A stretch of 56,132 nt of DNA from PXAP01 sp964520585 (GTDB lineage: Bacteria > Bacteroidota > Bacteroidia > Bacteroidales > PUMT01). The translations under genes were made by a program, and so were the position numbers. The stretch spans positions 1 to 56,132 of the forward strand of contig CAZFOO010000015.1 in NCBI GenBank assembly GCA_964520585.1, read 5' to 3'. Of the stretch, positions 1-9,760 are shown piece by piece. The notes beneath the pieces are model-generated. The model was not told the origin of the DNA. It made no database searches and saw nothing but the letters and a program-made list of their open reading frames with translations. Numbering within the stretch: position 1 is the stretch's first letter; each line of letters opens with the position of its first letter.

Positions 1-1
1 T

Positions 2-3000
2 GGTTATGAATTCGATCAATGGAGTGATGGAAGCACAGATAATCCAAGAACCGATACTAACGTTAACGGTGACATCTCGGTTACGGCCAGTTTCACCTCC
101 ATCCCTCCTACCGCTGAACTGTCCGGATCAACCACCATTTGTTTTGGTTCAACTGCTGAGCTAACAATTTCACTAACTGGAATAGGTCCCTGGGAAATTA
201 TTTATACCAATGGAGATGATAATATCACGATGACCGGTATAACTACGAGTCCATATAATTTTGATGTAGCACCTGTTACAACCAAAACCTATAGTTTGGT
301 AAGTGTAAAAGACACATATAATAAAGAGGGTAATCCGCAGGGAAGTGCCACTGTTACAGTTGACCCGACAGTTGAAGGCGGAACTGTAACGGGGGATCTG
401 GATAAAATTTTGTTAACTCAATCGACAGGAACTTTAACGTTATCAGGACATGTAGGAAATGTTACTGGATGGCAGAGAAGTGTGGATGGGGGATCGTGGA
501 GTAATATCACCAATACCGGTGCTAATTACGAAGAAACACCCGAAGCAACAGGTATATACCGTTACAGGGCCGTTGTGCAAAGCGGAGTTTGCGGCACAGC
601 TAATTCTGATCCGTTTGAAATTGAAGTTGTAAATTCACCGGTAATTGAGAATGTGGACTACAACTCATCAAGTGGCACGCTGACTATCTATGGAGAATAT
701 TTAAACCAGATAAATGAAATAGATGTAACAAAACTTACCGTTTCCAACGGGACCGACTCTTACACATTTAATAACCAAACGGCGAATGTCACTCCCTCCT
801 CCTCTACCAGTGCAACAATAATCGCTGAGGGGAAGGTGAAGGCCTTCATGAACTGGATATTTAACAACAACGGGTCGCGTTCGAAAGACAATGTATCTTA
901 TAATTTGTTTGCTGAAGCAAACTGGAACGGGCTCGCGCTGGCAGATCAGGTTTCATCAGTTGCAGTTTTTGATTTCACGCCTCCCTCTATTGAATCGGCA
1001 ATTTACAATAAGCTTACAGCAACATTGGATGTCTCTGCATCAAGACTTGTTGCTGCACCAGAGCCAGTTAAAGATATTGATGCAACAACATTTACAATAA
1101 CCGGAAAAGATAATAACACTTTCACTCTTACAACGGACAGTCCTGATGTTAATGTTCTGTCTGAGACCAGGTTTATAATTAGTATTGGTGAAAACGATAA
1201 AACAGAAATAGACCAGCTGCTGGATGTTATAGGTACAATTTCCAGCACCGGTCAAACTTATAACCTGGCAGCAGCAGACCGCTGGAACAGACCAGTTCAT
1301 CCGGATTATAATATCTCAGATCTTACAGGTAATATTATACAGGCTGTTGAAGTTGAAAATCAACCTCCGCAGGCACTGGACGTTGAGATAACTGGTATTC
1401 CGGAAATTGGCAATACATTAACCGGAAACTATACATATTTTGATCCCGAAGAAGATACAGAAGGTGATTCTCAATATTCATGGTACAGGGCTGATGACGG
1501 TTCAGGTACAGGTGAAGTAATCCTGGAAGGAGAGAATGAGACCAGCTACACGGTTAAACTGGAAGATGCAGGTTATTTCATTGCCTTTGAAGTCACCCCG
1601 GTAGCCGAAGCAGGTGCAAGTCCGGGTGATCCCGTAAAAAGCGCCTGGGCAGAGGTAGAAAACGCTCCGCCTTCGGTAACGGATGTTGAAATAACAGGAA
1701 CCTTTGAGGTTTGTAAAGAACTAACGGTATCCTATAATTATTTTGATCCGGAAGATGATCCGGAAGGTGATACTCAGGTTACCTGGTTCAGATCTGATGA
1801 TGATACAGGAACAAATGAGCAAGAGATACATGAAGGTTTAACTTATACTCTTGCCCTGGAAGATGAAGATAAATATATAAGAGCGCAGGTAATACCGGTT
1901 GCCACTGGAGGAACTGCCGAAGGAGAAGTAGTTTCTGGTTCTTATTATGGACCTGTTGAAAACAGGCTACCCACAGTTCAATTGAGTGGTACCGGAGAAT
2001 TCTGCCAGGGATTAACGGTTGATCTGATATTTGAATTAACCGGTAAAGGACCGTGGACTGTAGTTTACACCGACGGTACAAACGAATATGAATTCACCGC
2101 AACATCGAGCCCTTATCTACTGGATGTTACTACAGGTGGAATTTACGAGGTCATAAGTGTCATTGATGCAGAAGGTTGTGAAGGGACTGAACTGGGTAAT
2201 GAACTTGTTATGACTGAAATACCACTTGTAGTTATAGATGGCTGGTTTACAGAAGATTTCGGAAATGCTTCATCAGAATGGACTAGCACTGCCTCTTCTT
2301 CTGAAGGCATAAATAGCTGGACATATGGTCCCCCTGAAGGAGATATTTTCACTTCTGCGTCGGCGGGAGGTAATATATGGTATACGGATATAGCAAATAG
2401 CAATATAGCGGAACAATCGCGGGTTGTAAGTCCATGCTTTGACTTTAGTGAAGCAGTACGTCCTATGATTGCAATTGACCTTTGGGAAGAATTCGGAAAC
2501 AGCAATGATGGAGCCGTGCTGCAATACTCAACCGGAAACAGTGATACCTGGATAAATGTAGGAACAGTAGGACAAGGTATAAACTGGTACAACTCAAACC
2601 AGATAGCTGGTATGCCTGGTGGGCAGCAAACAGGATGGACTTCTGGCCAGGTCGGGTCAACAGGATGGACTGATACGAGGCATGATCTTGACAGTCTTGC
2701 CGGTGAAAGTTTTGTAAGGTTCAGGATTGCCTATGGATCTGATGGTTCGGGGCAATCAGAGGGAGGACTGGCATTTGATAATATACGCATCGGCGAACGT
2801 AGTAAAGTGGTTCTCCTGGAGCATTTCACAAATGCAAATAATGATAACAGTATTGCCGCTAACCAGATAGTTTATGATGTTGCCGGGGCAAAAGAGCATG
2901 ATATCGCATTCATAAGCTATCACACTGCCTTTGGCTCCAGTGATCCTTTAAATAATCAAAATGCAGCCGATCCGGCGGCAAGGGCATTATATTATGGCGT

Positions 3001-3775
3001 TTCCCGCGATCCCTTTTCCATTATGGATGGTGGACTGAGTGGCCAGGGGAGATTTAACTATGATCCGGTTATTTTCACTGAAAAGGACCTCCTGAAAAGA
3101 GCCCTCCGCGAGCCTTCGTTTAATCTGGAGATAAATCAGGATCAAGACGGCGATGAACTTAACCTTGAAGTTGATATAACATCATTAACTGGCTTTGACG
3201 GACTTGACCTGACTCTTCATGTTGCAGTAGTGGAAACGGAAATAACTGCCTCTCAAATCGGTTTGCAGGGTAACGAGGTTTTCAGAAATGTTGTCAGAAA
3301 ACTTTTACCTGATGCAGGCGGAACTGTATTACCGGTAAACTGGAATACTGATCAATCGGAAAACTATAGTTTTAACTGGACAATTGAAAATGTATTTGAT
3401 GCGGAGAACCTTGGATTGGTTGCCTTTGTGCAGGATGAAAGTACAAGGGAAATATATCAGGTAGCCACCTCCTTCGATTTTGGAGTTCCAACATCCATAA
3501 ATCTGCCAGATAATGTGGCTCCCGAAGACGATGTAGTTTTCTATCCCAATCCGGCATCAGATTACTTATTTATTCAATTCTCCATGGATCTTTCAGAGGA
3601 TCACATTCTTGAAGTATTTAATTCATCGGGAAATATAGTGCTCTCTGACATACTTAACAGAGGAAGGAGTAACTATGAAGCGAATATAAGGGATCTGCCA
3701 AGGGGTATATACTTTTTCAGAGTTAGAAACAATAACGGAATCCTTAGTACAGCAAGAGTAATTATCATGAAGTAG
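2..3775 (+). CDS. Large modular T9SS-secreted surface protein (5' end outside window)
   Basis: The reading frame is open from base 2, so the start lies upstream; about 1257 residues are visible and the first Met in the frame (base 230) is not the real start. Order seen: the end of a repeat resembling bacterial InlB-type repeats (GYEFDQWSDG), Ig/PKD-like modules, two copies of a module with a 'YFDPEEDxEGD' core, a jelly-roll-like segment (near 'FGNASSEW' to 'AFDNIRIGER'), then an Omp28/thioredoxin-like segment starting VVLLEHFTNA. The last ~75 residues (YPNPASDYL, then LPRGIYFFRV) match the T9SS type A sorting tail, so the protein should cross the outer membrane and be attached or released. 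The Omp28-like segment lacks the usual CxxC. It is a close paralogue of the next gene. Substrate and function are unknown; adhesion or binding is inference. Confidence 0.85.
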   Translation, partial: GYEFDQWSDGSTDNPRTDTNVNGDISVTASFTSIPPTAELSGSTTICFGSTAELTISLTGIGPWEIIYTNGDDNITMTGITTSPYNFDVAPVTTKTYSLVSVKDTYNKEGNPQGSATVTVDPTVEGGTVTGDLDKILLTQSTGTLTLSGHVGNVTGWQRSVDGGSWSNITNTGANYEETPEATGIYRYRAVVQSGVCGTANSDPFEIEVVNSPVIENVDYNSSSGTLTIYGEYLNQINEIDVTKLTVSNGTDSYTFNNQTANVTPSSSTSATIIAEGKVKAFMNWIFNNNGSRSKDNVSYNLFAEANWNGLALADQVSSVAVFDFTPPSIESAIYNKLTATLDVSASRLVAAPEPVKDIDATTFTITGKDNNTFTLTTDSPDVNVLSETRFIISIGENDKTEIDQLLDVIGTISSTGQTYNLAAADRWNRPVHPDYNISDLTGNIIQAVEVENQPPQALDVEITGIPEIGNTLTGNYTYFDPEEDTEGDSQYSWYRADDGSGTGEVILEGENETSYTVKLEDAGYFIAFEVTPVAEAGASPGDPVKSAWAEVENAPPSVTDVEITGTFEVCKELTVSYNYFDPEDDPEGDTQVTWFRSDDDTGTNEQEIHEGLTYTLALEDEDKYIRAQVIPVATGGTAEGEVVSGSYYGPVENRLPTVQLSGTGEFCQGLTVDLIFELTGKGPWTVVYTDGTNEYEFTATSSPYLLDVTTGGIYEVISVIDAEGCEGTELGNELVMTEIPLVVIDGWFTEDFGNASSEWTSTASSSEGINSWTYGPPEGDIFTSASAGGNIWYTDIANSNIAEQSRVVSPCFDFSEAVRPMIAIDLWEEFGNSNDGAVLQYSTGNSDTWINVGTVGQGINWYNSNQIAGMPGGQQTGWTSGQVGSTGWTDTRHDLDSLAGESFVRFRIAYGSDGSGQSEGGLAFDNIRIGERSKVVLLEHFTNANNDNSIAANQIVYDVAGAKEHDIAFISYHTAFGSSDPLNNQNAADPAARALYYGVSRDPFSIMDGGLSGQGRFNYDPVIFTEKDLLKRALREPSFNLEINQDQDGDELNLEVDITSLTGFDGLDLTLHVAVVETEITASQIGLQGNEVFRNVVRKLLPDAGGTVLPVNWNTDQSENYSFNWTIENVFDAENLGLVAFVQDESTREIYQVATSFDFGVPTSINLPDNVAPEDDVVFYPNPASDYLFIQFSMDLSEDHILEVFNSSGNIVLSDILNRGRSNYEANIRDLPRGIYFFRVRNNNGILSTARVIIMK

Positions 3776-4227
3776 CTTAGTGGTCCCGGGATTAGTATAA
3801 TGAAGCCAGGTGGCTCGCAATAGTTAGCGGGAGGGCAAAAAATTAAACTACCCTCAAGGGCAGGAATTGAGCTGCCGGTTCCGGTCAGTCAAAGAGTACA
3901 CGAATAACGAACTTAAAACCCGGAAGTCAGAGATAGAGCGAAGAACGAAGCTTCCATACGGGAATTGTATTGTGAGTCATCCAGGGTAATATTGATCATT
4001 GATCATTACTGTGGATAAGATGTTGGTATAATGCCTGTACATCTATTTGAAGATAAATAAATCTCAGGTTCAAATTCGTGAAAAATGATAAATACAATCA
4101 CTTTTGTTCTCAATCTGAGCTATTTTATCCAAACCTTTTGAACTATTTGATGGCTGTCATGTTATAATTTGTAACGCCTTACTTTAAAACTATCCAAATC
4201 CCTAGCCTGGTGCCAGGTGTTATTAAC
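3776..4227. other. Intergenic region between the tandem paralogues
   Basis: This is 452 bases without a convincing gene. It holds a short GATCATT direct repeat near 3994-4007. I see no exact TAnnTTTG promoter box and no strong terminator hairpin. It does not resemble either flanking coding sequence. Confidence 0.5.
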
Positions 4228-7200
4228 ATGAAAAAATACACCTTCAATATTAATTCCGCCAACAGGATATCAGGTTTGTCCATTATTTTTTTTGTTGTTC
4301 TGTCATCTTTTACAAACGTTAGTTGCCAGTATGAATTAACACTTCGCACTGATGGAACACCTGGTGCATCAGTATCACCATCCGGTTCTGTAATGGTTCA
4401 AAACGGTGAACCCACGATAATCCAGGTAACCAGCATCCCCGATGGGTATGATTTTACAATGTGGACAGAGGAATTTGGTATTGCAACAATTGATGATGCT
4501 TTTGCATCAGTCACAAACGTAACCCTGACAGAAGGAGATGCCACGGTTCAGGCGAATTTTTCTTTAATTAATTCTACCGCTGAACTCTCGGGCTCTAATT
4601 CCATTTGCTCAGGAGAATCTGCTAACCTTGAATTAACACTTACCGGTAACAGTCCCTGGGAAGTTGTTTATACCGATGGAAATGAAGACTTTACAATAAC
4701 AGATATTACCAGCAGTCCCCATACCTTCACCGTGTCACCCGAAACCACAACAACCTACTCATTAATAGCTGTAAAAGATGAGGATAATAATCTGGGAGAT
4801 GTTTCAGGAAATGCTACTGTAACGGTCAGTCCCTTATCTGAGGGAGGAATTGTTTCGGGTAATAGCGAAAATATCCTTTTATCCCAATCAACAGGCACAC
4901 TGACACTCTCGGGACACACAGGGACGGTTTTAAGGTGGCAGAAAAGGGTTAATGATGGATCGTGGAATAATATCACTAATACAGAAACTACTTACTCTGA
5001 AACCCCGGAATCAACCGGAACATATTATTACAGGGCTGTTGTGCAGAGCGGCGTTTGTGCAGCAGATAATTCTGATCCGTTTGTAATTACAGTTTCAAAT
5101 TCTCCGGTATTAGAAGATGCCGATTATGATGCATCAAATGGTACCCTGACAATTAACGGACAAAACCTGCATATCGAAGAGTATATTGACGTGACTAAAC
5201 TTACGGTATCCAATGGAATTAACTCTTACAGTCTTACTAACCAGACAACTAATATAAAACCCTCATCATCATCACGCGCCACCATAATTTTGGAAGAAAG
5301 GGAAAAAGCATTTCTGAACTGGATATTTAATAATAACGGATCCCGTTCAAAAGATGACTTCACTTATAATCTGTCAGCAACGGAAAACTGGAACGGAAGG
5401 GCACTGGAGGATCAGTTTTCTCCGGTGGCTGTTTTCAACTATTTACCTCCCGTTATTGAGTCGGCAACATATAACACCGTTACAGCAGAACTGGATGTAA
5501 CTGCCTCCGGACTTGCTGCCTCAACTGAGCCGGTAAATGATATTGATGCTACAAAATTTACAATAACCGGAAAGAATAATGACAGTTACACACTTACTGA
5601 AGCAAGCCCAGGTGTAAATGTTCTATCCGATAAAGTATTCATCATTATTGTTGGAGAATCCGATAAAGAAGAACTTGCCGGAATTATTGATATCGGGGGA
5701 TCAATATCAAGTACAGGCCATCCTTACAAACTAATTATATCAGACCGCTGGAACGTGCCGGTTCATGAGGATTATGATATATCAGACCTTACAGGAAAAG
5801 AATTATTTGTCAATACATTTGATAATTATCCCCCGGTAGCATCAAACGTAGAAATTACCGGGGTGCCGGATATTGGAAATACACTATCCGGAAGCTACGA
5901 CTATTCTGATCCTGAAAATGATCCTGAAAGTTCTTCTCAATATGCATGGTATGTATCAAGTAGCGCTGAAGGTGCAAATGAAGAAAAAATTGAAGGAGAG
6001 AATGACATCACCTATACCGTGAAATCTGAAGATGCCGGTAAATATTTGGCTTTTGAAGTAATCCCGGTTGCCAGTTTAGGTACATTAACAGGTGATCCTG
6101 TAAAAAGCGGATATATTGCAGTCAATAATGCACCTCCGGAAGTATTTAATGTTTCAGTATCAGGAACACCTGCGGTCTGCAAGGATTTAACCGTAAATTA
6201 TGAGTATTCCGACCCTGAAGGCGATACAGAAGGCGATACAGAGATAATGTGGTTAAGGGCTGAAGATATTACAGGAACAAATGAAGAAACTATCCACGAA
6301 GGCCCAGTCTATACTGCGACAATTGATGACGAAGGCAAGTTTATACGTGTCCGGGTCACTCCTGCTGCAGCATCAGGTACACCAGCAGGCACTCCGGTTA
6401 CATCAGATTATGTCGGGCCGGTGGAAAACAGACTGCCTTCAGTTTCTATTTCCGCACCAGATGAATTTTGCCCGGGAACACCCGTTGATATTACCTTTGA
6501 GCTTACAGGCACCGGTCCGTGGACAGTATATTATACCGATGGAATAAATGAATTCAGTTTTGAAACAATTTCAAGTCCACATTTACTTCCCGTATCATCA
6601 GGCGGCACATATAAGGTTACCGCTCTTATTGACGGAGAAGGATGTGAAGGTACCGAGCTCGGAAATGAACTGGAAATAAAGGCACTTTCTGTCATTAAGG
6701 TCGGCAATTGGTACATTGAACAGTTTGAAGATAATCAATCAGAATGGACAAGTTATGCTTCTCCTGACAATTTAACCAACAGCTGGACTTATGGTCAACC
6801 CGGAGATGATGTCTTCACATCAGCCTCAGCTGGTGGGAATATATGGTATACTGATATCGTCACTAATAATATTCCCGAACAATCATGGGTTGCAAGTCCC
6901 TGCTTTGATTTCACCGAAGCAATACGGCCAATGATAGCTATAGACCTGTGGAGAGAATTCGGAAATAACAGTAACGGGGCTGTTTTGCAATATTCCACAA
7001 ACAATTCCGGTCTATGGAATAACATAGGTGACCACGATCAGGGAATAAACTGGTACAATTCTACTGAGATTACCGGATTACCAGGCGGACAGTCAACGGG
7101 ATGGACAATACCAGGTCAGGCAAATGAAAGCGGGTGGGAAGAAAGCAGGCATGATCTTGACATGCTGACAGGCCAGGAAGTTGTCAGGTTCAGGATAGCC

Positions 7201-8247
7201 TATGGTTCGGATGGTACCGGAGCATCTAATGAAGGCCTGGCATTCGATAATGTGCGCATAGGAGAAAGGAGTAAAGTTGTGCTTCTCGAACATTTTACCA
7301 ATGCTACGCACGCTAACAGCATCGAATCTAACACTATTGTTAACGATGTAGCCAATTCTCAAAAACAAGATATAATACACATAAACTATCACACTTCTTT
7401 CCCAAACAGCGACCCGATACATGACCAGAACGCTGCCGATCCGGCATCAAGAGTCTTGTATTACAGTGTATCAGATGTTCCTTTTTCCATAATGGATGGA
7501 GGACTTGACGGAGAAGGTCAATTTGATTATACCTCATCCGTCTTTAACAGAAATGACCTGATTAAGCGTGCTCTAACCGATCCCCTTTTCACAATAGATA
7601 TATCACAGGACCAGTCAGGAGATGAACTAAGTATTGATGTGGAATTAACTCCTGTTATTAATATTGATCTCACGGAACTGACCCTTCATGTTGCAATAAT
7701 AGAAACTGAAGTCAGCGCATCACAACTTGATTTGCCGGGCAACACAATTTACAGGAATATTGTAAGAAAGCTTCTACCTGATGCCGGGGGAACAGCGCTG
7801 CCGGCAAATTGGTCCGTAAATCAGCCGGAAAGCTTTACTTTTAACTGGACAATAGATAATGTAATTGATGGCGAGAAACTCGCTTTGGTCGCCTTTATCC
7901 AGGATGAGAGCAGCAAAGAAATATACCAGACAGGTTATTCTCTTGAGTTTGGGATACCCTTATCGGCAGATAAAATGCCAACGTCAGAAGATGACGGATC
8001 GGAAATATTATTCTACCCTAATCCCGCAAATGAATACCTGTTAATTAATCTTGGAAAAACATCGGAAAAAGATCTCAAGCTGGAAGTATATGATATTTCT
8101 GGTAAAATGATGTATTCGGAAATACTTAAGGAGGGCATTTACACCCACGAAACTGATATTTCGAATCTATCGAGGGGAATATATCTTTTCATGATAAAAA
8201 GCAACAGCCAAATTAAAGTTAAGGCAGGAATTGTAATAATAAACTAA
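4228..8247 (+). CDS. Large modular T9SS-secreted surface protein, paralogue of the preceding gene
   Basis: This 1339-residue protein is counted from ATG 4228, which opens directly into a signal peptide (MKKYTF..., hydrophobic SIIFFVVLSSF, Cys-Gln near residue 35). An in-frame GTG at 4210 is possible but adds six residues before the leader. Modules follow the upstream paralogue almost in step: an InlB-like repeat (GYDFTMWTEEFG), Ig-like modules, the doubled 'YSDPExDxE' module, the jelly-roll-like segment ending AFDNVRIGER, an Omp28/thioredoxin-like segment (VVLLEHFTNA) without CxxC, and a T9SS type A tail (FYPNPANEYL, then LSRGIYLFMI). It is exported by Sec and then by the type IX system. The tandem arrangement indicates gene duplication followed by divergence. 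No enzyme motif was recognised, so the function is unassigned. Confidence 0.88.
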   Translation: MKKYTFNINSANRISGLSIIFFVVLSSFTNVSCQYELTLRTDGTPGASVSPSGSVMVQNGEPTIIQVTSIPDGYDFTMWTEEFGIATIDDAFASVTNVTLTEGDATVQANFSLINSTAELSGSNSICSGESANLELTLTGNSPWEVVYTDGNEDFTITDITSSPHTFTVSPETTTTYSLIAVKDEDNNLGDVSGNATVTVSPLSEGGIVSGNSENILLSQSTGTLTLSGHTGTVLRWQKRVNDGSWNNITNTETTYSETPESTGTYYYRAVVQSGVCAADNSDPFVITVSNSPVLEDADYDASNGTLTINGQNLHIEEYIDVTKLTVSNGINSYSLTNQTTNIKPSSSSRATIILEEREKAFLNWIFNNNGSRSKDDFTYNLSATENWNGRALEDQFSPVAVFNYLPPVIESATYNTVTAELDVTASGLAASTEPVNDIDATKFTITGKNNDSYTLTEASPGVNVLSDKVFIIIVGESDKEELAGIIDIGGSISSTGHPYKLIISDRWNVPVHEDYDISDLTGKELFVNTFDNYPPVASNVEITGVPDIGNTLSGSYDYSDPENDPESSSQYAWYVSSSAEGANEEKIEGENDITYTVKSEDAGKYLAFEVIPVASLGTLTGDPVKSGYIAVNNAPPEVFNVSVSGTPAVCKDLTVNYEYSDPEGDTEGDTEIMWLRAEDITGTNEETIHEGPVYTATIDDEGKFIRVRVTPAAASGTPAGTPVTSDYVGPVENRLPSVSISAPDEFCPGTPVDITFELTGTGPWTVYYTDGINEFSFETISSPHLLPVSSGGTYKVTALIDGEGCEGTELGNELEIKALSVIKVGNWYIEQFEDNQSEWTSYASPDNLTNSWTYGQPGDDVFTSASAGGNIWYTDIVTNNIPEQSWVASPCFDFTEAIRPMIAIDLWREFGNNSNGAVLQYSTNNSGLWNNIGDHDQGINWYNSTEITGLPGGQSTGWTIPGQANESGWEESRHDLDMLTGQEVVRFRIAYGSDGTGASNEGLAFDNVRIGERSKVVLLEHFTNATHANSIESNTIVNDVANSQKQDIIHINYHTSFPNSDPIHDQNAADPASRVLYYSVSDVPFSIMDGGLDGEGQFDYTSSVFNRNDLIKRALTDPLFTIDISQDQSGDELSIDVELTPVINIDLTELTLHVAIIETEVSASQLDLPGNTIYRNIVRKLLPDAGGTALPANWSVNQPESFTFNWTIDNVIDGEKLALVAFIQDESSKEIYQTGYSLEFGIPLSADKMPTSEDDGSEILFYPNPANEYLLINLGKTSEKDLKLEVYDISGKMMYSEILKEGIYTHETDISNLSRGIYLFMIKSNSQIKVKAGIVIIN

Positions 8248-8342
8248 ATTGCCGGATAAATTGTTTATCAGATTTTAATTACAACACCTCCAGGTGAAGG
8301 TTATCCACTCTTTATAACTAATTAACATGCAGCAATCTGAAA

Positions 8343-9455
8343 CTACAACTTTATAAATATCTTCTTTTTGTAAAGATAATAAACAGGGATAAATATTATA
8401 AATACATATATCAATGCATATGCAAGGCTGGCTAATTTTGGTTCAAATCCCACAGCTGAAAGTCCACTGACAAAATGGCTGTTTAAGGATCTGCCCCATA
8501 ACGGTACTCCATAAAATACCACAGAAAGTATGCCGGCCAGGACATAAGCTGTAATTGCATTAGCACCATATATAACACCAAATTTAGTCCCCTTACGGTA
8601 CCCTAGAATATCAATGAAAAACATTGCAGTAGCCAGCGTCATAGCTGCAAGTCCGCTGGTATACAACACATATGAGCTGGTCCAGATGTTTTTGTTGATT
8701 GGAAAAATCCAGCTCCACGCTTCACCGGACACGGTAGAAATAAAACCAAGCGAAAATAACCATATCACAATATATTCCTGCGACTTGCCACTGATAATAA
8801 GTTTACCGGCAAGCATTCCTGTTATTCCGGTTACAATTGCAGGTAAAGTACTGTAGAGTCCTTCAGGATCCCACGTACCCTGCCACATCCGGCCGGGAAG
8901 AATTTGCTGGTCGATCCATGCAGCCAGGTTCATACCTGGCTCAAGCATTGGCGTTCCAAGGCCGGGAACCGGGATGACCGTCATGGAGATCCAGTAGAAA
9001 ACAAGGATCAATGCAGCACTCCACGCCTGGGCCTTCCATCCCGAGTTAAGGTAAATTAAGGCACATACACCAAAAACTATAGCGATACGTTGCAATACAC
9101 CGGCGATCCGGATTGATTCAAGATCAAAATTTGGATACAAGTTCAAAAATATCCCAACTGCAAATATCTTTATACTTCGGACTGCAATTTTTTTATACAT
9201 ATTCTTTTTTGGAAGTCCTGCCTCAAGCCTTTTGCTGTATGCAAGAACAATTGATACTCCAACAATAAAAATGAAAAACGGAAATATCAGGTCTGTCGGA
9301 GTTATCCCATGCCAGTCCACATGCAAAAGAGGTGAATAAACATAATTCCAGCTGCCCGGGTAATTCACCATTATCATCGCTGCAATGGTGAATCCCCTGA
9401 AGGCGTCAAGTGCAATTAACCTGCCCTGCCCTGAAGTCTGAGAATTATCGTTCAT
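8343..9455 (-). CDS. Multipass membrane acyltransferase-like protein (DUF5009/NagX, HGSNAT-like family)
   Basis: This 370-residue protein has about ten hydrophobic segments. It opens with the family hallmark RLIALDAFRGFTIAAMI near residues 12-28, followed by a DWHGITPTDLIFPFF segment. That pattern fits the bacterial relatives of heparan-alpha-glucosaminide N-acetyltransferase (NagX/DUF5009, YeiB-like), inner-membrane proteins thought to transfer acetyl groups to amino sugars across the membrane. The divergent neighbour is a GH20 N-acetylhexosaminidase, which supports an amino-sugar role. Length is normal for the family. The exact substrate is inferred; a plain transporter role for imported sugar has also been proposed for some members. 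Confidence 0.8.
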   Translation of the reverse strand: MNDNSQTSGQGRLIALDAFRGFTIAAMIMVNYPGSWNYVYSPLLHVDWHGITPTDLIFPFFIFIVGVSIVLAYSKRLEAGLPKKNMYKKIAVRSIKIFAVGIFLNLYPNFDLESIRIAGVLQRIAIVFGVCALIYLNSGWKAQAWSAALILVFYWISMTVIPVPGLGTPMLEPGMNLAAWIDQQILPGRMWQGTWDPEGLYSTLPAIVTGITGMLAGKLIISGKSQEYIVIWLFSLGFISTVSGEAWSWIFPINKNIWTSSYVLYTSGLAAMTLATAMFFIDILGYRKGTKFGVIYGANAITAYVLAGILSVVFYGVPLWGRSLNSHFVSGLSAVGFEPKLASLAYALIYVFIIFIPVYYLYKKKIFIKL

Positions 9456-9760
9456 AGTGGTTCTTCTTTAAATTTAAATAATTAATTTGCTTGTCGACTA
9501 ACAATTAAAAAATTAAAAGTAAAAAAAATACTGTTAATAAAATAACTCATAATCACTGACAAAAAAATTTAAGTTTCCCATATTAAATTAATAACTTTAA
9601 ATAACAGAATCATTGTGTAATATTTGCAGGGAAAAAAAATGGTGACAGGCATTTTGATTTATGCCCCTAACCGGAAATATTCCGTTTTCATAACAGATCC
9701 GGCTATTAGTAGTAATTTATAAGAAATTTTATTACAAATAATAATATTAAGTTTATAACT
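9456..9760. promoter_or_regulatory. Divergent intergenic region with a small palindrome
   Basis: This 305-base AT-rich spacer must carry the promoters of both the membrane acyltransferase-like gene and the GH20 gene. At 9672-9684 it holds CGGAA-ATA-TTCCG, a perfect 5-bp inverted repeat about 80 bases before the GH20 start that could be an operator. A near-miss to a TAnnTTTG box (TAATATTTG, one base too long) lies around 9629. No gene is seen. Confidence 0.35.
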
